The translations under genes were made by a program, and so were the position numbers. A stretch of DNA of 64,000 nt, taken from positions 193,647 through 257,646 of the forward strand of contig NZ_KV917373.1 of NCBI RefSeq assembly GCF_002019635.1, written 5' to 3'. Numbering within the stretch: position 1 is the first letter of the stretch; each line of letters opens with the position of its first letter. The stretch is from Metabacillus halosaccharovorans. GTDB lineage: Bacteria; Bacillota; Bacilli; Bacillales; Bacillaceae. Below, one piece after another: positions 1 to 8,737 of the stretch. The notes below the pieces were generated by a model, which was given only the letters and a program-made list of their open reading frames with translations, had not been told where the DNA came from and searched no databases.

Positions 1-51
1 GTCAACAATTGATGCGACAAGTATTACTACTAGGAATGTAACAAAACCCAT
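1..51 (-). CDS. N-terminus of a small membrane protein, cut by window edge
   Basis: Reading leftwards from an ATG at 49-51, 17 codons run off the window edge. They encode a hydrophobic start (MGFVTFLVVILVA) typical of a membrane segment or signal anchor. A good ribosome-binding site, AAAGGAG, lies about 9 bases before the ATG. The gene is divergent from the racemase-like gene at 271. The family cannot be told from 17 residues. The 219 bases between the two genes are AT-rich and show nothing I can name. Confidence 0.5.
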   Translation of the reverse strand, partial: MGFVTFLVVILVASIVD

Positions 52-270
52 GGATTTTTTTGCTCCTTTCTTAATTGTTTCTCACTATACCATTATATGG
101 AATTAGAAGGAGGGATAGAATTGAAGTAGGAATACAGTTTGTTTGAAGTTTAGTTTTTTTGCTAGGTTTATTGAAATAGCAATATGCTACTTATCCATAT
201 TTTGATAGACACATTATTAAATATATTGATAGAATAATCTGAAATAAACAAGAGGTGGAGTGGAATTGAA

Positions 271-948
271 TTGAAAAAAAAGCTGGGATGCTTACACGCA
301 CATTATTCAAATATCGAATATATCGAAAACGCACTTTCTTCATATGAAATTGAATTAGTCCATTTTGTTGACCCGGCCTTAATGTATCGGGTTACATCTG
401 ATGAAACATTTAATGCTGCAGATGCCCAGATGAAAGTGAAAGAACAAATAGAATGGATTGCACAATGTCATGTGGATGCAATTCTTATTACCTGCACAAA
501 CTATATTGCTATTTTACAAGAAGAACAACTTTCCATATCAATTCCAATTATTAAAATTGATGAACCTTACTTTGAATACATCTGTCATATACAACAACCT
601 CAGACAATTCTATTCACAAATCCTGCTACTGTTAACGGGACAATGGAGCGTCTCCAACAATATGCTAATTATCGCCAAAAATCCTTAGACATAGAAGTAA
701 CAGTCATTAACAATACGTTTGAATTAATCATGCAAGATTTAAAACAAGAATACGATCAAGAAATAGCCACGTACTTGCACAAACTTATTAAAGAAGATAA
801 AGCTATCTCTGTTGCCCAATTATCAATGGTCGATGCATCCAAGGCAGTTGAGCTCAAGACCTCAAAGCCTATAATAAACCCACTTGATACATTAATTTCT
901 TACATAGTTCGTGAATTGAAAATAGAGAAGAAGTCTGCGGTAATGTGA
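271..948 (+). CDS. Asp/Glu/hydantoin racemase-like protein
   Basis: 225 residues, starting at a TTG preceded by AGAGGTGGAG. The motif DAILITCTNY near residue 69-78 looks like the first catalytic cysteine loop of the Asp/Glu racemase superfamily, where paired cysteines move a proton at a carbon next to a carboxylate. The N-terminus (KKLGCLHAHYSN) fits the first strand of that fold. A second catalytic cysteine is not obvious: the region expected to carry it reads AQLSMVDA. It could therefore be a decarboxylase-like or non-catalytic member. No substrate can be assigned. It stands alone, and the next gene is an unrelated membrane-anchored protein. Family assignment is tentative. Confidence 0.5.
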   Translation: MKKKLGCLHAHYSNIEYIENALSSYEIELVHFVDPALMYRVTSDETFNAADAQMKVKEQIEWIAQCHVDAILITCTNYIAILQEEQLSISIPIIKIDEPYFEYICHIQQPQTILFTNPATVNGTMERLQQYANYRQKSLDIEVTVINNTFELIMQDLKQEYDQEIATYLHKLIKEDKAISVAQLSMVDASKAVELKTSKPIINPLDTLISYIVRELKIEKKSAVM

Positions 949-1023
949 TGAGTTATCGATACAAGAAATGACAATTTTGGCTTGATTCATTTATGATGAC
1001 GTATCAGGGAGGGATAAAAATTT

Positions 1024-1566
1024 TTGAAAAAGAAGAACTTAACTTTCTTTATTCTTGTATTCATTTTGTTTGGAGGATTTTCACTCTACCATTTTAACAA
1101 TACTTTATATGGTAATGTTAAAGAGTCTATTGTTAAAGTTATAAAATCAATAGAAGGATATGATGATAAGCCAATAGAGATTTTAGAAATTAAGGATTTT
1201 AATAATATAAGAGTAGTTGGTTTTCTTTTTGACGGTAAACCGGCTTATATTGAATTTAATAAAAATAGTATGGGTAATTACAAATGGAGAAGCATAGAAG
1301 TTAGAAACGATGAAACGTTAAGTTCATTTATTCCTATTCTACCTAACAACATAAGACCAAAGCTTATGTTTGTATCTAGCTATGGAAATAAAGTTGCAAA
1401 AATACAAGTAGATGTAAATAAACAAATAGTAGAACAAAAATTCCCTCCAAACAATGCGTCAGTAACTTGGGTGGATTTGCCACAATCAAATAAAAGTGAT
1501 TATACATTTCGAAATTATAAATTTTTTAATGAAGAAGGTAAACTAATACAGGATTTGAGAGATTAG
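1024..1566 (+). CDS. Unknown membrane-anchored protein, 180 aa
   Basis: Not recognised. It starts at a TTG with GGGAGGGAT upstream. Residues 1-25 (KKKN, then a hydrophobic stretch, then LYHFNN) form a signal anchor or uncleaved signal peptide, so the remaining 155 residues should face outside. The soluble part is rich in Lys, Asn and Ile and has alternating short strands, with no cysteines or metal motifs that I can see. Base composition is more AT-rich than the conserved genes to the right, consistent with accessory DNA. Its last codons overlap a decayed acetyltransferase tail in another frame. Confidence 0.6.
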   Translation: MKKKNLTFFILVFILFGGFSLYHFNNTLYGNVKESIVKVIKSIEGYDDKPIEILEIKDFNNIRVVGFLFDGKPAYIEFNKNSMGNYKWRSIEVRNDETLSSFIPILPNNIRPKLMFVSSYGNKVAKIQVDVNKQIVEQKFPPNNASVTWVDLPQSNKSDYTFRNYKFFNEEGKLIQDLRD

Positions 1567-1661
1567 GTTATTGCAAAGAACGGGGTTTTAACGAAGAAGA
1601 AAAGGCAATGACCAAAATGGAAGACTTTCTAAGAAAAGTAGGAGGTCTTGTCTGTTATTAG
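1551..1661 (+). pseudogene. Fragment of a GNAT acetyltransferase C-terminus
   Basis: In a frame different from the 180-residue gene, bases 1551-1661 encode 36 residues then TAG. They begin GFERLGYCKERGFNEEEKAM. The F-x-x-LGY...ER-F-x-EEE pattern resembles the last strand and tail of GNAT acetyltransferases. No start or acetyl-CoA motif precedes it, so I read it as the remnant of a third acetyltransferase next to the two intact ones downstream. It is short, and chance is possible. Confidence 0.35.
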
Positions 1662-1685
1662 GAATCCTTTTAAGGAGAGGAATAG

Positions 1686-2117
1686 ATGGTGATCCGAAGA
1701 GCGAGTGCAAAAGATATAAACGATTTAACGTCGCTAATGGAACAACTAGGTTATCCAACATCTGTTGAGCAAATGAGGATCAGATTTAAACATATTGAAG
1801 AAGCACCAAATCATTATACTCTGGTCGCTGAATATGATGGTAAAGTTGTAGGAATGATTGGTTTTCATACGGGGGTACTTTACAACAGTGATGGTATATA
1901 TGCTCGTGTAATAGCTTTCGTGGTGGATTCAAATTATCGTAATAAAGGGATCGGACGACGACTATTAAGTGAAGCTGAAAAATATGCAAAGAACCTAGGT
2001 GCAGATGGAATTGGCTTAAATAGTGGAAACCGTGCTGAGCGGGAAAATGCACATAAATTTTATAAAAAAATGGGGTATAGCGTAAAAAGCACAGGATTTG
2101 TAAAGCGGTTGTTTTAA
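1686..2117 (+). CDS. GNAT family N-acetyltransferase
   Basis: 143 residues, one complete GNAT domain. It opens with the usual VIRRASAKDI strand. The acetyl-CoA pyrophosphate loop is visible as RNKGIGRRLL at about residues 93-102, after the strand AFVVDSNY, and the C-terminal FYKKMGY motif is at about 131-137. The family moves an acetyl group from acetyl-CoA to an amine; the substrate here is unknown. The start ATG follows GGAGAGG. A second, unrelated GNAT gene follows 70 bases downstream and a GNAT remnant precedes it, so this is a small cluster of acetyltransferases, perhaps from repeated acquisition. Confidence 0.85.
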   Translation: MVIRRASAKDINDLTSLMEQLGYPTSVEQMRIRFKHIEEAPNHYTLVAEYDGKVVGMIGFHTGVLYNSDGIYARVIAFVVDSNYRNKGIGRRLLSEAEKYAKNLGADGIGLNSGNRAERENAHKFYKKMGYSVKSTGFVKRLF

Positions 2118-2186
2118 TAAAAATACACTTACTTATTTATTTGAAAGAAAAAAATGATTGTATGTATGTGCTTTGGAGGTTGAGCA

Positions 2187-2609
2187 ATGGAATGGGAAAA
2201 CGGAGATTTTCTAATTAGTACTAACGATGATCTAATTAATTTAGATATTGTTACAGAAATGCTGTCGTCAACTTATTGGGCTTCCAACAGAAGTAAAGCT
2301 ACCATTGAAAAGAGCATTAGTAATTCTTTATCTTTTGGATTGTATTATTTGGACAGACAAATTGGATTTGCAAGGGTAGTTACAGATAAAGCTGTATTTT
2401 CTTGGGTTTTAGATGTGGTAATAGATGAAAATTATAGAGGAAAAGGGCTGGGAAAATGGTTTATGAATTGTATATTTGAACATCCAGACATCAAATATAC
2501 TGCATTTGCACTGGCCACATCAGATGCACATGATTTTTATGCGAAATTTAATTTCATTAATAATAAATGCATGACTAAACCTTTACATACAAGTAAAAAA
2601 GACTATTAA
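2187..2609 (+). CDS. GNAT family N-acetyltransferase
   Basis: 140 residues, start ATG after TTGGAGG. The CoA-binding loop is RGKGLGKWFM at about residues 92-101, after VVIDENYRGK. The C-terminal segment HDFYAKFNF matches the last GNAT helix and strand. The N-terminal part (TEMLSSTYWASNR) resembles a Bacillus subgroup usually annotated only as GNAT family. No substrate can be given. It is not closely similar to the preceding GNAT gene, so the pair is not a recent duplication. Confidence 0.85.
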   Translation: MEWENGDFLISTNDDLINLDIVTEMLSSTYWASNRSKATIEKSISNSLSFGLYYLDRQIGFARVVTDKAVFSWVLDVVIDENYRGKGLGKWFMNCIFEHPDIKYTAFALATSDAHDFYAKFNFINNKCMTKPLHTSKKDY

Positions 2610-2729
2610 TAAAAACATAATAATTGATTAAATTATCAAAACGTTAGACTATATTTGGAGTTTTACTAAATGTGTAATTCATAAAAAGCTGTTTTCGCAA
2701 ACATTGTTGCTTGTGATATTATTTTTACT

Positions 2730-2818
2730 CTATAGTGAAACGGGAAAGGAAAACACTCGACTCCTGCGGGATGTAGAGGAAAGCGAGTGTCTGGAGCGTA
2801 ATGGAACGAACTATTTTC
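2730..2818. repeat. Dispersed repeat family 1, internally deleted copy
   Basis: It has the same ends as the longer copy at 5063-5190: CTATAGTGAA on the left, then GACTCCTGCGGGA, then GCGAGTGTCTGGAGCG and GGAACGAACTATTTT on the right. The central GAGACCCC...GCGG part is missing. It lies between the acetyltransferase gene and the minus-strand gene at 2873. Confidence 0.7.
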
Positions 2819-2842
2819 TAATCCCTCATCTGTTCAAAAGCA

Positions 2843-2874
2843 AACAAGCATAAGAGAAATCTCGTATGCTTGTT
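2843..2874 (-). terminator. Terminator of the 2873-3193 gene
   Basis: Inverted repeat AACAAGCATA...TATGCTTGTT with a loop of about 12 bases. Read on the minus strand it is followed by GCTTTT. It overlaps the stop codon of the gene by two bases. Confidence 0.6.
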
Positions 2875-3193
2875 ATTGCTTATACCTCAAATAATTATAA
2901 TTTTCTGTTGCAACCCTCTCAATAACATTCCCTTGCTCGTCCTTATATACCTCATACTCCTGATACACTTCAACCGAATATCCGTCTTCCAGATACATAT
3001 CAACGAGTCTGCTTTCTAGCTCAGGAATTCCCATTATTTCTTCCTCCTCTGCAGCAGTAGCTGAGGATGTTTCTTCCTCAGGTACAGGAAAAGCTGAAAT
3101 GGCTTGTTCTTTTTCAGCAAATTTAGGAGAATCAAAGTAACCTATTACAACTATGGCGATTGCAACCAATAATAAAGGAGCAAATTTTTTCAA
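2873..3193 (-). CDS. Unknown secreted or anchored acidic protein, 106 aa
   Basis: Not recognised. It starts at TTG (3191-3193) with AGGAGG about 9 bases before. Residues 1-19 are a hydrophobic anchor (KKFAPLLLVAIAIVVIGYF) without a lipobox cysteine. A low-complexity acidic linker rich in Glu, Ala and Ser follows (about residues 36-55), then a C-terminal part rich in Tyr and Glu (VYQEYEVYKDE) that looks like a small strand-rich domain. It is monocistronic, with its own terminator. Start choice is fairly secure because of the strong ribosome-binding site. Confidence 0.6.
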   Translation of the reverse strand: MKKFAPLLLVAIAIVVIGYFDSPKFAEKEQAISAFPVPEEETSSATAAEEEEIMGIPELESRLVDMYLEDGYSVEVYQEYEVYKDEQGNVIERVATENYNYLRYKQ

Positions 3194-3330
3194 CGAATAC
3201 TGCCTCCTATTCTAATCCTTGTCTTACTTGTACTATTATTCTATGAAGTTACTTATGGAAATTATTATGATTATTTTATGTCTTTTTAGATGTCGTATTC
3301 TAAATGATTTTATATTAGGCTCTTTTCGTA

Positions 3331-3358
3331 GTGATTGGAACGCAAGGGAACGAATTGA
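3331..3358. repeat. Relic of repeat family 1 (right end only)
   Basis: GTGATTGGAACGCAAGGGAACGAA resembles the right end of family 1 (CTGGAGCGYAATGGAACGAACT), with several changes. Nothing else of the element is left. The remaining 3194-3471 gap is AT-rich leader DNA before hemZ. Confidence 0.35.
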
Positions 3359-3471
3359 ATTCTCATGTCTAATTTATAATTAGTAAACTAAGAATAAGTT
3401 TACATTGACCAGTGAACCAGTTATTTTGTACACTTAAATAAGTTTTCACAAAAAAAGTTAAGGTGATTATA

Positions 3472-4968
3472 ATGAAAATTTATATAAAAGGCATTGAAGA
3501 TGAACGTTTCCATCGACCGCTAACGTTAATTGGTAACTTGTTTTTTGAAGAAACTAAAACTTGCTTTACAGAAGACGATCATTCTCTAGAAGCAGAGTTT
3601 TTTATTGAAGAAGAAAGTGAAAAGGTTTCTATTAAAGGAACATTGCTCTCTGAAGATGGGAAGCAATTTACAGCAAGCAAGGAAAGGGAAATTCCCTCCC
3701 ATTTCGTTGGGAAAGATCGTTTAAGATATGTGAAAAACACCCTTTCCTATGTTTATTTAACCTTACTTCAAGACTACACAGGCATGATTCAAAAATGGGG
3801 TATCCTAACAGGAATTCGTCCAACAAAGCTTTACCATAAAAAGAGACAAGAAGGTATGAAAACATCTGATATTCATAAAATGTTTAAAGAAGAATACCTA
3901 TTGTCAGATGAAAAAATCAATCTTATGCAACAAATTGTTGAGCGTCAACTTGAGGTGGTACCAGACCTTGATTCTCTGGCAAATGAAGTCAGTATATATG
4001 TAGGGATTCCTTTTTGTCCGACAAAGTGTGCTTACTGTACATTCCCGGCTTATGCAATTAACGGAAGGCAAGGGTCTGTCACATCCTTTTTAGGCGGACT
4101 TCACCATGAGATGAGAGCAATTGGTCAATGGCTAAAAGAAAATGATATCAAGATTACAACGGTTTATTACGGCGGAGGTACTCCAACTAGTATTACAGCA
4201 GAAGAAATGGACATGCTTTACGAGGAAATGGTTGAATCATTTCCAGATGTGAAAAATATTCGTGAAATAACAGTTGAAGCCGGTAGACCTGATACGATTA
4301 CAGAAGAAAAACTTAACGTGTTAAATAAATGGAAAATCGATCGCATTAGTATTAATCCGCAGTCATATACTCAAGGAACACTAAAAGCAATCGGACGTCA
4401 CCACACAGTGGAAGAAACGATTGAAAAATTCCATTTAGCAAGACAAAAGGGCATGAACAATATTAATATGGATCTAATCATTGGCTTACCTGGTGAAGGA
4501 GTGGAGGAATTTGATTACTCCCTGTCTGAATCAGCGAAACTAATGCCTGAATCATTAACTGTTCATACTCTTTCATTTAAACGTGCATCAGAAATGACAC
4601 AAAACAAGCATAAGTACAAGGTAGCAAGTCGTGAAGAAATCACAACCATGATGGATCATGCTGTCACTTGGACGAAAGACCATGGCTATGCACCTTATTA
4701 TTTATACCGTCAAAAAAATATCCTGGGTAACTTAGAAAATGTCGGCTACGCGCTTAAAGGCCAAGATAGTATTTATAACATCATGATCATGGAAGAGCAG
4801 CAAACCATCATTGGAATCGGATGTGGAGCAGCAAGTAAATTTGTCGACCCAACAACAAGAAAAATCACTCACTTCGCCAACCCAAAAGACCCAAAATCCT
4901 ACAACGACGGATTTGAACACTACACCAATGAAAAAATTAAGATTTTAGAGGAATTGTTTTCTAAATAA
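3472..4968 (+). CDS. hemZ: Oxygen-independent coproporphyrinogen III oxidase-like radical SAM protein HemZ
   Basis: 498 residues, close in sequence to B. subtilis HemZ as I remember it. The radical SAM iron-sulfur motif is CPTKCAYC, with cysteines at 182, 186 and 189. It is followed by the GGGTP S-adenosylmethionine motif and the long INPQSY...AIGRHHT region of the HemN/HemZ group. The family oxidatively decarboxylates porphyrinogen propionates without oxygen, in the cytoplasm. I chose ATG 3472 because the GTG nine bases earlier is part of the AAGGTGAT ribosome-binding site. The usual B. subtilis neighbour yhaR follows, with a terminator between them. Confidence 0.95.
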   Translation: MKIYIKGIEDERFHRPLTLIGNLFFEETKTCFTEDDHSLEAEFFIEEESEKVSIKGTLLSEDGKQFTASKEREIPSHFVGKDRLRYVKNTLSYVYLTLLQDYTGMIQKWGILTGIRPTKLYHKKRQEGMKTSDIHKMFKEEYLLSDEKINLMQQIVERQLEVVPDLDSLANEVSIYVGIPFCPTKCAYCTFPAYAINGRQGSVTSFLGGLHHEMRAIGQWLKENDIKITTVYYGGGTPTSITAEEMDMLYEEMVESFPDVKNIREITVEAGRPDTITEEKLNVLNKWKIDRISINPQSYTQGTLKAIGRHHTVEETIEKFHLARQKGMNNINMDLIIGLPGEGVEEFDYSLSESAKLMPESLTVHTLSFKRASEMTQNKHKYKVASREEITTMMDHAVTWTKDHGYAPYYLYRQKNILGNLENVGYALKGQDSIYNIMIMEEQQTIIGIGCGAASKFVDPTTRKITHFANPKDPKSYNDGFEHYTNEKIKILEELFSK

Positions 4969-4976
4969 TAGCTGGA

Positions 4977-5016
4977 GCAGTAGAAATTTTACATAGTAGA
5001 GTTTCTACTGCTTTTG
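4977..5016 (+). terminator. hemZ terminator
   Basis: GCAGTAGAAA...TTTCTACTGC stem followed by TTTTGTTTT, just after the hemZ stop codon. Confidence 0.8.
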
Positions 5017-5062
5017 TTTTATCTTATTTGGCAGAGATTGTTGCACTTCAATAATATTGTAA

Positions 5063-5190
5063 CTCTATAGTGAAATGGAGCGGAAGAAACTTGACTCCTG
5101 CGGGAAGTAGAGGAAAGGCTGAGACCCCACAGGCGAAGCTTCCTCCCCGCGGAAAGCGAGTTTCTGGAGCGTAATAGAACGAACTATTTT
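5063..5190. repeat. Dispersed repeat family 1, full-length copy
   Basis: GC-rich block with the pattern CTCTATAGTGAA, GGAGCGGAAG, TTGACTCCTGCGGGA, GAGACCCCACAGGCG, CCGCGGAAAGCGAG, TCTGGAGCG, GGAACGAACTATTTT (allowing small changes). The GACTCCTGCGGGA...CCCGCGGAAAGCGAG core folds on itself. It fills most of the 355-base gap between hemZ and yhaR. Its GC content stands out against the AT-rich surroundings. Similar blocks are widespread in Bacillaceae intergenic DNA. Confidence 0.8.
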
Positions 5191-5323
5191 TATCATAAAC
5201 TACATTAACTAACAAAAAAGTATGCAAAAACAGACTTCTTTTAAGACTGGAGACGAAATAAGCAGGATATCGCCCACATTCTTTAGAATTAATATATTGA
5301 AATAAAAATAAGGGGTGGAAGAA

Positions 5324-6100
5324 ATGTCTTATCAAACACTTGAACTGGTCAAAGAGGGGAACATTGCAACACTATACTTAAACAGAGTAGATTCATTAAA
5401 CGCAATGGACGTTCAAATGCTAAGAGATCTCTCGGAATGTCTAAGCGAAATATCCACATCAAACATCACTCTATTATTTATTACAGGCCGAGGTCGTGCA
5501 TTTTCAGCTGGGGGAGACTTAAAATCGATGCTATCAAGTCCAAGTGAAGATGGATTTAAAGAAGTGATGGACAACATAAAAAACATCATTGTCACCCTCT
5601 ATACAATGCCTGCGATTACAGTAAGCCTAATCAATGGACCTGCTGCCGGGTTAGGTCTAAGCTTTGCGCTAGCTTGTGATTCTGTGTTAGCCGAAAGGAA
5701 GTCAAAAATAGCTATGAATTTTATCAACATAGGCCTTGTACCAGATGGAGGAGGACATTTTTTCTTAAAGAAACGCTTAGGTGAGCACTTGGCAAAACAG
5801 GTAATTTGGAAAGGTGAATCCATGGATAGTGATAAGGCATTGGAAATGGGATTGATCGATGAAATTTATAGAGGTGACACCGAAGAACAAATAGAATTGA
5901 TGAAAAGAAGATTAGGAGCAAGGCCAATCAAGGCAATGATTGCATCCAAGATACTCTTTAGCTCACAAGAAAAACAAGAGTTAATTCAAACCTTGGAGTT
6001 TGAAACAATCAGTCAGCTTGAAATGAGACGAACAGAAGATCATCGTGAAGGTGTAGCAGCATTTTTAGAAAAACGAGCACCACAGTTTACAGGAAAATAA
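5324..6100 (+). CDS. yhaR: Enoyl-CoA hydratase/isomerase family protein (YhaR-like)
   Basis: 258 residues, full crotonase fold. The first oxyanion-hole loop is GRGRAFSAGGDL, the second is NGPAAGLGLS. The active-site stretch IGLVPDGGGHFF carries an aspartate in the PDxGG position, as in PaaG-type isomerases, instead of the paired glutamates of classical hydratases; an isomerase-like reaction is therefore possible. The C-terminal trimerisation helices are present. It acts on a CoA thioester in the cytoplasm; the substrate is unknown. ATG 5324 is chosen because AGGGGTGG lies at proper distance. It sits between hemZ and yhzC as in B. subtilis. Confidence 0.85.
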   Translation: MSYQTLELVKEGNIATLYLNRVDSLNAMDVQMLRDLSECLSEISTSNITLLFITGRGRAFSAGGDLKSMLSSPSEDGFKEVMDNIKNIIVTLYTMPAITVSLINGPAAGLGLSFALACDSVLAERKSKIAMNFINIGLVPDGGGHFFLKKRLGEHLAKQVIWKGESMDSDKALEMGLIDEIYRGDTEEQIELMKRRLGARPIKAMIASKILFSSQEKQELIQTLEFETISQLEMRRTEDHREGVAAFLEKRAPQFTGK

Positions 6101-6113
6101 AGGCCAATAGATA

Positions 6114-6141
6114 AGGGGGAGTCACAAATATGACTCCCCCT
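6114..6141. terminator. Terminator between convergent yhaR and yhzC
   Basis: Perfect 11-bp stem AGGGGGAGTCA/TGACTCCCCCT with a short loop, then ACTTTTG on the plus strand. It may serve both convergent genes. Confidence 0.75.
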
Positions 6142-6151
6142 ACTTTTGTGA

Positions 6152-6337
6152 TTAACGTGCAAATAATACGAGATTACCCGATGATGATGTGCAACGATGG
6201 GTTTTATTTGTAAAGTTATTTTCTTCTAATTTTTGTTGGCCGATTTCTTTTGCTTCTTTTTCACTTTGTGCTTCAAAGGTTTCATCTAATAATTTTTCTC
6301 CGTTTTTTTCAAAAACCGTTAAGTAATAGATAGCCAT
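6152..6337 (-). CDS. yhzC: YhzC family small protein
   Basis: 61 residues, start ATG at 6335-6337 after GGGAGGAATGG. The sequence MAIYYLTVFEKNGEKLLDE, then a charged helix (AQSEKEAKEIGQQKL), then a Ser-rich tail ending LVLFAR is what I recall of YhzC proteins. No function is established that I know of. Position between yhaR and yhaQ is the same as in B. subtilis. Soluble and cytoplasmic by composition. Confidence 0.7.
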   Translation of the reverse strand: MAIYYLTVFEKNGEKLLDETFEAQSEKEAKEIGQQKLEENNFTNKTHRCTSSSGNLVLFAR

Positions 6338-6459
6338 TTCCCATTCCTCCCATGTTGTAGATCTATACTTTCATAGTATTCTTAATGAACGCGAGTTTTC
6401 CTGCATAAAGATGAAACCTTCTGTTACCATTTTCGTAGTACATATAGAGGAGGGGAAAT

Positions 6460-7359
6460 ATGAGTTTAACGATTGATACTGTCACAAAGCGATTCGGTTC
6501 ATATCTTGCGGTAGATCAACTTTCGATCACAATACCGGAAAATGAAATTTTTGGTTTCCTTGGTGCGAACGGAGCGGGGAAAACGACAACTTTTCGGATG
6601 ATTTTAGGGTTGTTAAATCCTTCAGACGGCACCATTACATGGAATGGAAATAGAATATCTTATGAAGAAAGCGACAAAATTGGCTATTTACCAGAGGAGA
6701 GAGGTCTTTATCCGAAATTAAAGGTCAAAGATCAGCTCATGTATTTAGGTAGATTAAAAGGGATGTCCAAGCAACAGGTGGTAACCGAGATGGACCACTG
6801 GCTGCAGCGATTTAATGTGACAGAGTATGCAAATAAAAAAGTTGAAGAGCTATCAAAAGGAAATCAACAGAAAATACAATTTATTGCAGCAGTTTTACAT
6901 AAACCAAAACTTTTAATTTTAGATGAACCATTTAGTGGGCTGGATCCTATTAATGTTGAACTGTTAAAAAAGGCTGTTGTTGATTTGAAGGAAGCCGGTA
7001 CATCGATCGTTTTTGCGAGTCACAGGATGGAGCACGTAGAGGAACTATGTCAGCATCTCTGCATCATGCATAAAGGAAAACCGGTGGTACATGGTTCTTT
7101 ACGTGAAATTAAGAGATCATTTGGAAAGAAAAATCTCTTTATTCATGGAGACTTTGATATGGGCTTTTTAGAGAAAATATCCGGTGTCATCAAGAGTAAG
7201 CCGCTTACCGAGGGTGTTGAATTGCAAATTGAAAATGAAGAGGTTTCACAAAGAATCTTTCATGAACTTCAACACAAAGGCTTTGTCCGGAAATTTGCAC
7301 TTGAAGAACCGTCACTAAATGATATTTTTATAGAAAAAGTAGGTGCTTCATATGAATAA
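6460..7359 (+). CDS. yhaQ: ABC transporter ATP-binding protein YhaQ (NatA-like)
   Basis: 299 residues. Walker A is GANGAGKTT (about residues 36-44), the signature is LSKGNQQK, Walker B with the catalytic Glu is LLILDEPFSGLD, and the switch histidine is in ASHRMEH. A C-terminal accessory domain of about 80 residues, ending LNDIFIEKVG, is typical of the ATPases that pair with ABC-2 exporters. It overlaps yhaP by 8 bases, so the pair is translationally coupled. B. subtilis YhaQ-YhaP resembles the Na+ exporter NatAB; substrate unproven here. The ribosome-binding site is GAGGAGGGG. Confidence 0.9.
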   Translation: MSLTIDTVTKRFGSYLAVDQLSITIPENEIFGFLGANGAGKTTTFRMILGLLNPSDGTITWNGNRISYEESDKIGYLPEERGLYPKLKVKDQLMYLGRLKGMSKQQVVTEMDHWLQRFNVTEYANKKVEELSKGNQQKIQFIAAVLHKPKLLILDEPFSGLDPINVELLKKAVVDLKEAGTSIVFASHRMEHVEELCQHLCIMHKGKPVVHGSLREIKRSFGKKNLFIHGDFDMGFLEKISGVIKSKPLTEGVELQIENEEVSQRIFHELQHKGFVRKFALEEPSLNDIFIEKVGASYE

Positions 7360-8605
7360 ATTCTGGATTATGGTTGCTCATACTTATTTGAATAAACTTA
7401 AGACAAAATCATTTATTATCACAACTATCATTACAGCACTCATTTTGTATGGAATATCTAATATTACAACAATCATTGATATGTTTGATAACAGTGAACA
7501 AACGAAAGAGTTTACTGTAATTGACCAATCGGAAGGATATTATGATCAATTTGAGGCAAATTTGGCTGCTTCGGGCTTCCCGCTTACAATTGAAACGTCA
7601 GACAAGGAAGAAAAAGAATTAGAAAAAAGTGTTCTGGCTGGAGAGTTAGATGGAATTATTGTTTTAACCAATGATGCTAATCAACTTCCGCAAGCTACTG
7701 TAAAAACAAGCTCAATCACTGATAGTCAGGTTTTTACACAGGTCGAACAAGTATTGCAGCAAACAAAACTTGAAATAGGAAGAGAAAAGCTCGGGCTGCA
7801 AACAAATGAATTAGACCAATTATTCACACCTGTGGAAGTTCAAAAAGTCGCCCTGGAGGACAATGCGAAAACAGAAGAAGAATTAAATCAAGCAAGAGGC
7901 TTAGTATATGTTCTCTTATTTGTTATTTATTTCTCTGTTATTTTTTATGCGAGCATGATTGCGACAGAGGTCGCAACAGAAAAATCTTCAAGAGTGATGG
8001 AAATTTTAATCTCCAGTGTCTCACCGGTCAAGCAGATGTTTGCAAAGCTGATCGGAATCGGGTTATTAAGCATAACGCAAATGCTTGTTATTTTAATTGT
8101 AGGATATGCTTCTATACAGGCAAAAATGGATGATCTATCGGCAATGACGGGAGGAATGTTTGGGTTTTCCGATATTCCAACCTCAACATTCATTTATGCA
8201 GGAATTTACTTTTTATTAGGATATTTCCTTTTTGCAACACTTGCAGCATTCTTAGGCTCACTCGTCAGCCGGATTGAAGATGTCCAACAATTAATATCAC
8301 CTATGATCTTTATCATTGTTGGCGCATTTATGATTGCGATGTTTGGATTAACAAACCCTGAAGCACCATTCATCACGGTTACATCGTACATTCCGTTCTT
8401 TACACCAATGATCATGTTCCTCCGTGTAGGAATGTTAAATATCCCATTTTGGGAAATTGCACTATCAATCGCCATCCTGCTCGGATCAATTATCGTATTA
8501 GCCGTGTTTGGAGCAAGAGTCTACAAAGGTGGAGTCCTCATCTACGGGAAATCCTCATCCTTTAAAGATCTAAAAAGAGCACTTATGCTTTCTAAGAATA
8601 AATAA
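7352..8605 (+). CDS. yhaP: ABC transporter permease YhaP (NatB-like, ABC-2 type)
   Basis: 417 residues. An N-terminal membrane segment (about 17-37) is followed by a large extracellular domain (about 40-175) and then five or six membrane segments in the C-terminal half, starting near GLVYVLLFVIYFSVIF. The conserved ABC-2 motif TEVATEKSSRVMEILISSVSP lies after the first of these. Partner of the YhaQ ATPase, forming an exporter at the plasma membrane; the NatB-like layout suggests cations or small drugs but proves neither. ATG 7352 is chosen over an upstream TTG because it matches the family start. Confidence 0.9.
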   Translation: MNKFWIMVAHTYLNKLKTKSFIITTIITALILYGISNITTIIDMFDNSEQTKEFTVIDQSEGYYDQFEANLAASGFPLTIETSDKEEKELEKSVLAGELDGIIVLTNDANQLPQATVKTSSITDSQVFTQVEQVLQQTKLEIGREKLGLQTNELDQLFTPVEVQKVALEDNAKTEEELNQARGLVYVLLFVIYFSVIFYASMIATEVATEKSSRVMEILISSVSPVKQMFAKLIGIGLLSITQMLVILIVGYASIQAKMDDLSAMTGGMFGFSDIPTSTFIYAGIYFLLGYFLFATLAAFLGSLVSRIEDVQQLISPMIFIIVGAFMIAMFGLTNPEAPFITVTSYIPFFTPMIMFLRVGMLNIPFWEIALSIAILLGSIIVLAVFGARVYKGGVLIYGKSSSFKDLKRALMLSKNK

Positions 8606-8613
8606 AATAGAAG

Positions 8614-8644
8614 GAGAATGGCTTTGAAAGCTATTCTCTTTTTT
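8614..8644 (+). terminator. yhaQP terminator
   Basis: GAGAAT-GGCTTT-GAAAGC-ATTCTC hairpin followed by a run of six T. Confidence 0.8.
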
Positions 8645-8700
8645 AATGGTCTTCTCTAATTAATGGTGTTTTCAAAAGATTATTGCTTATGAATCTTAAC

Positions 8701-8737
8701 CTTATAGTGTCTGGAGCGCAATGGAACGAACTAATTT
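8701..8737. repeat. Relic of repeat family 1 (ends joined)
   Basis: TATAGTG from the left end is joined directly to TGTCTGGAGCG and GGAACGAACT from the right end. The whole GC-rich centre is gone, as if excised by recombination or slippage. Confidence 0.55.

Noticed and set aside
5048..5335. 95-codon minus-strand open frame between hemZ and yhaR
   Set aside because: It spans repeat family 1 and the yhaR start region; no ribosome-binding site and no conserved feature.
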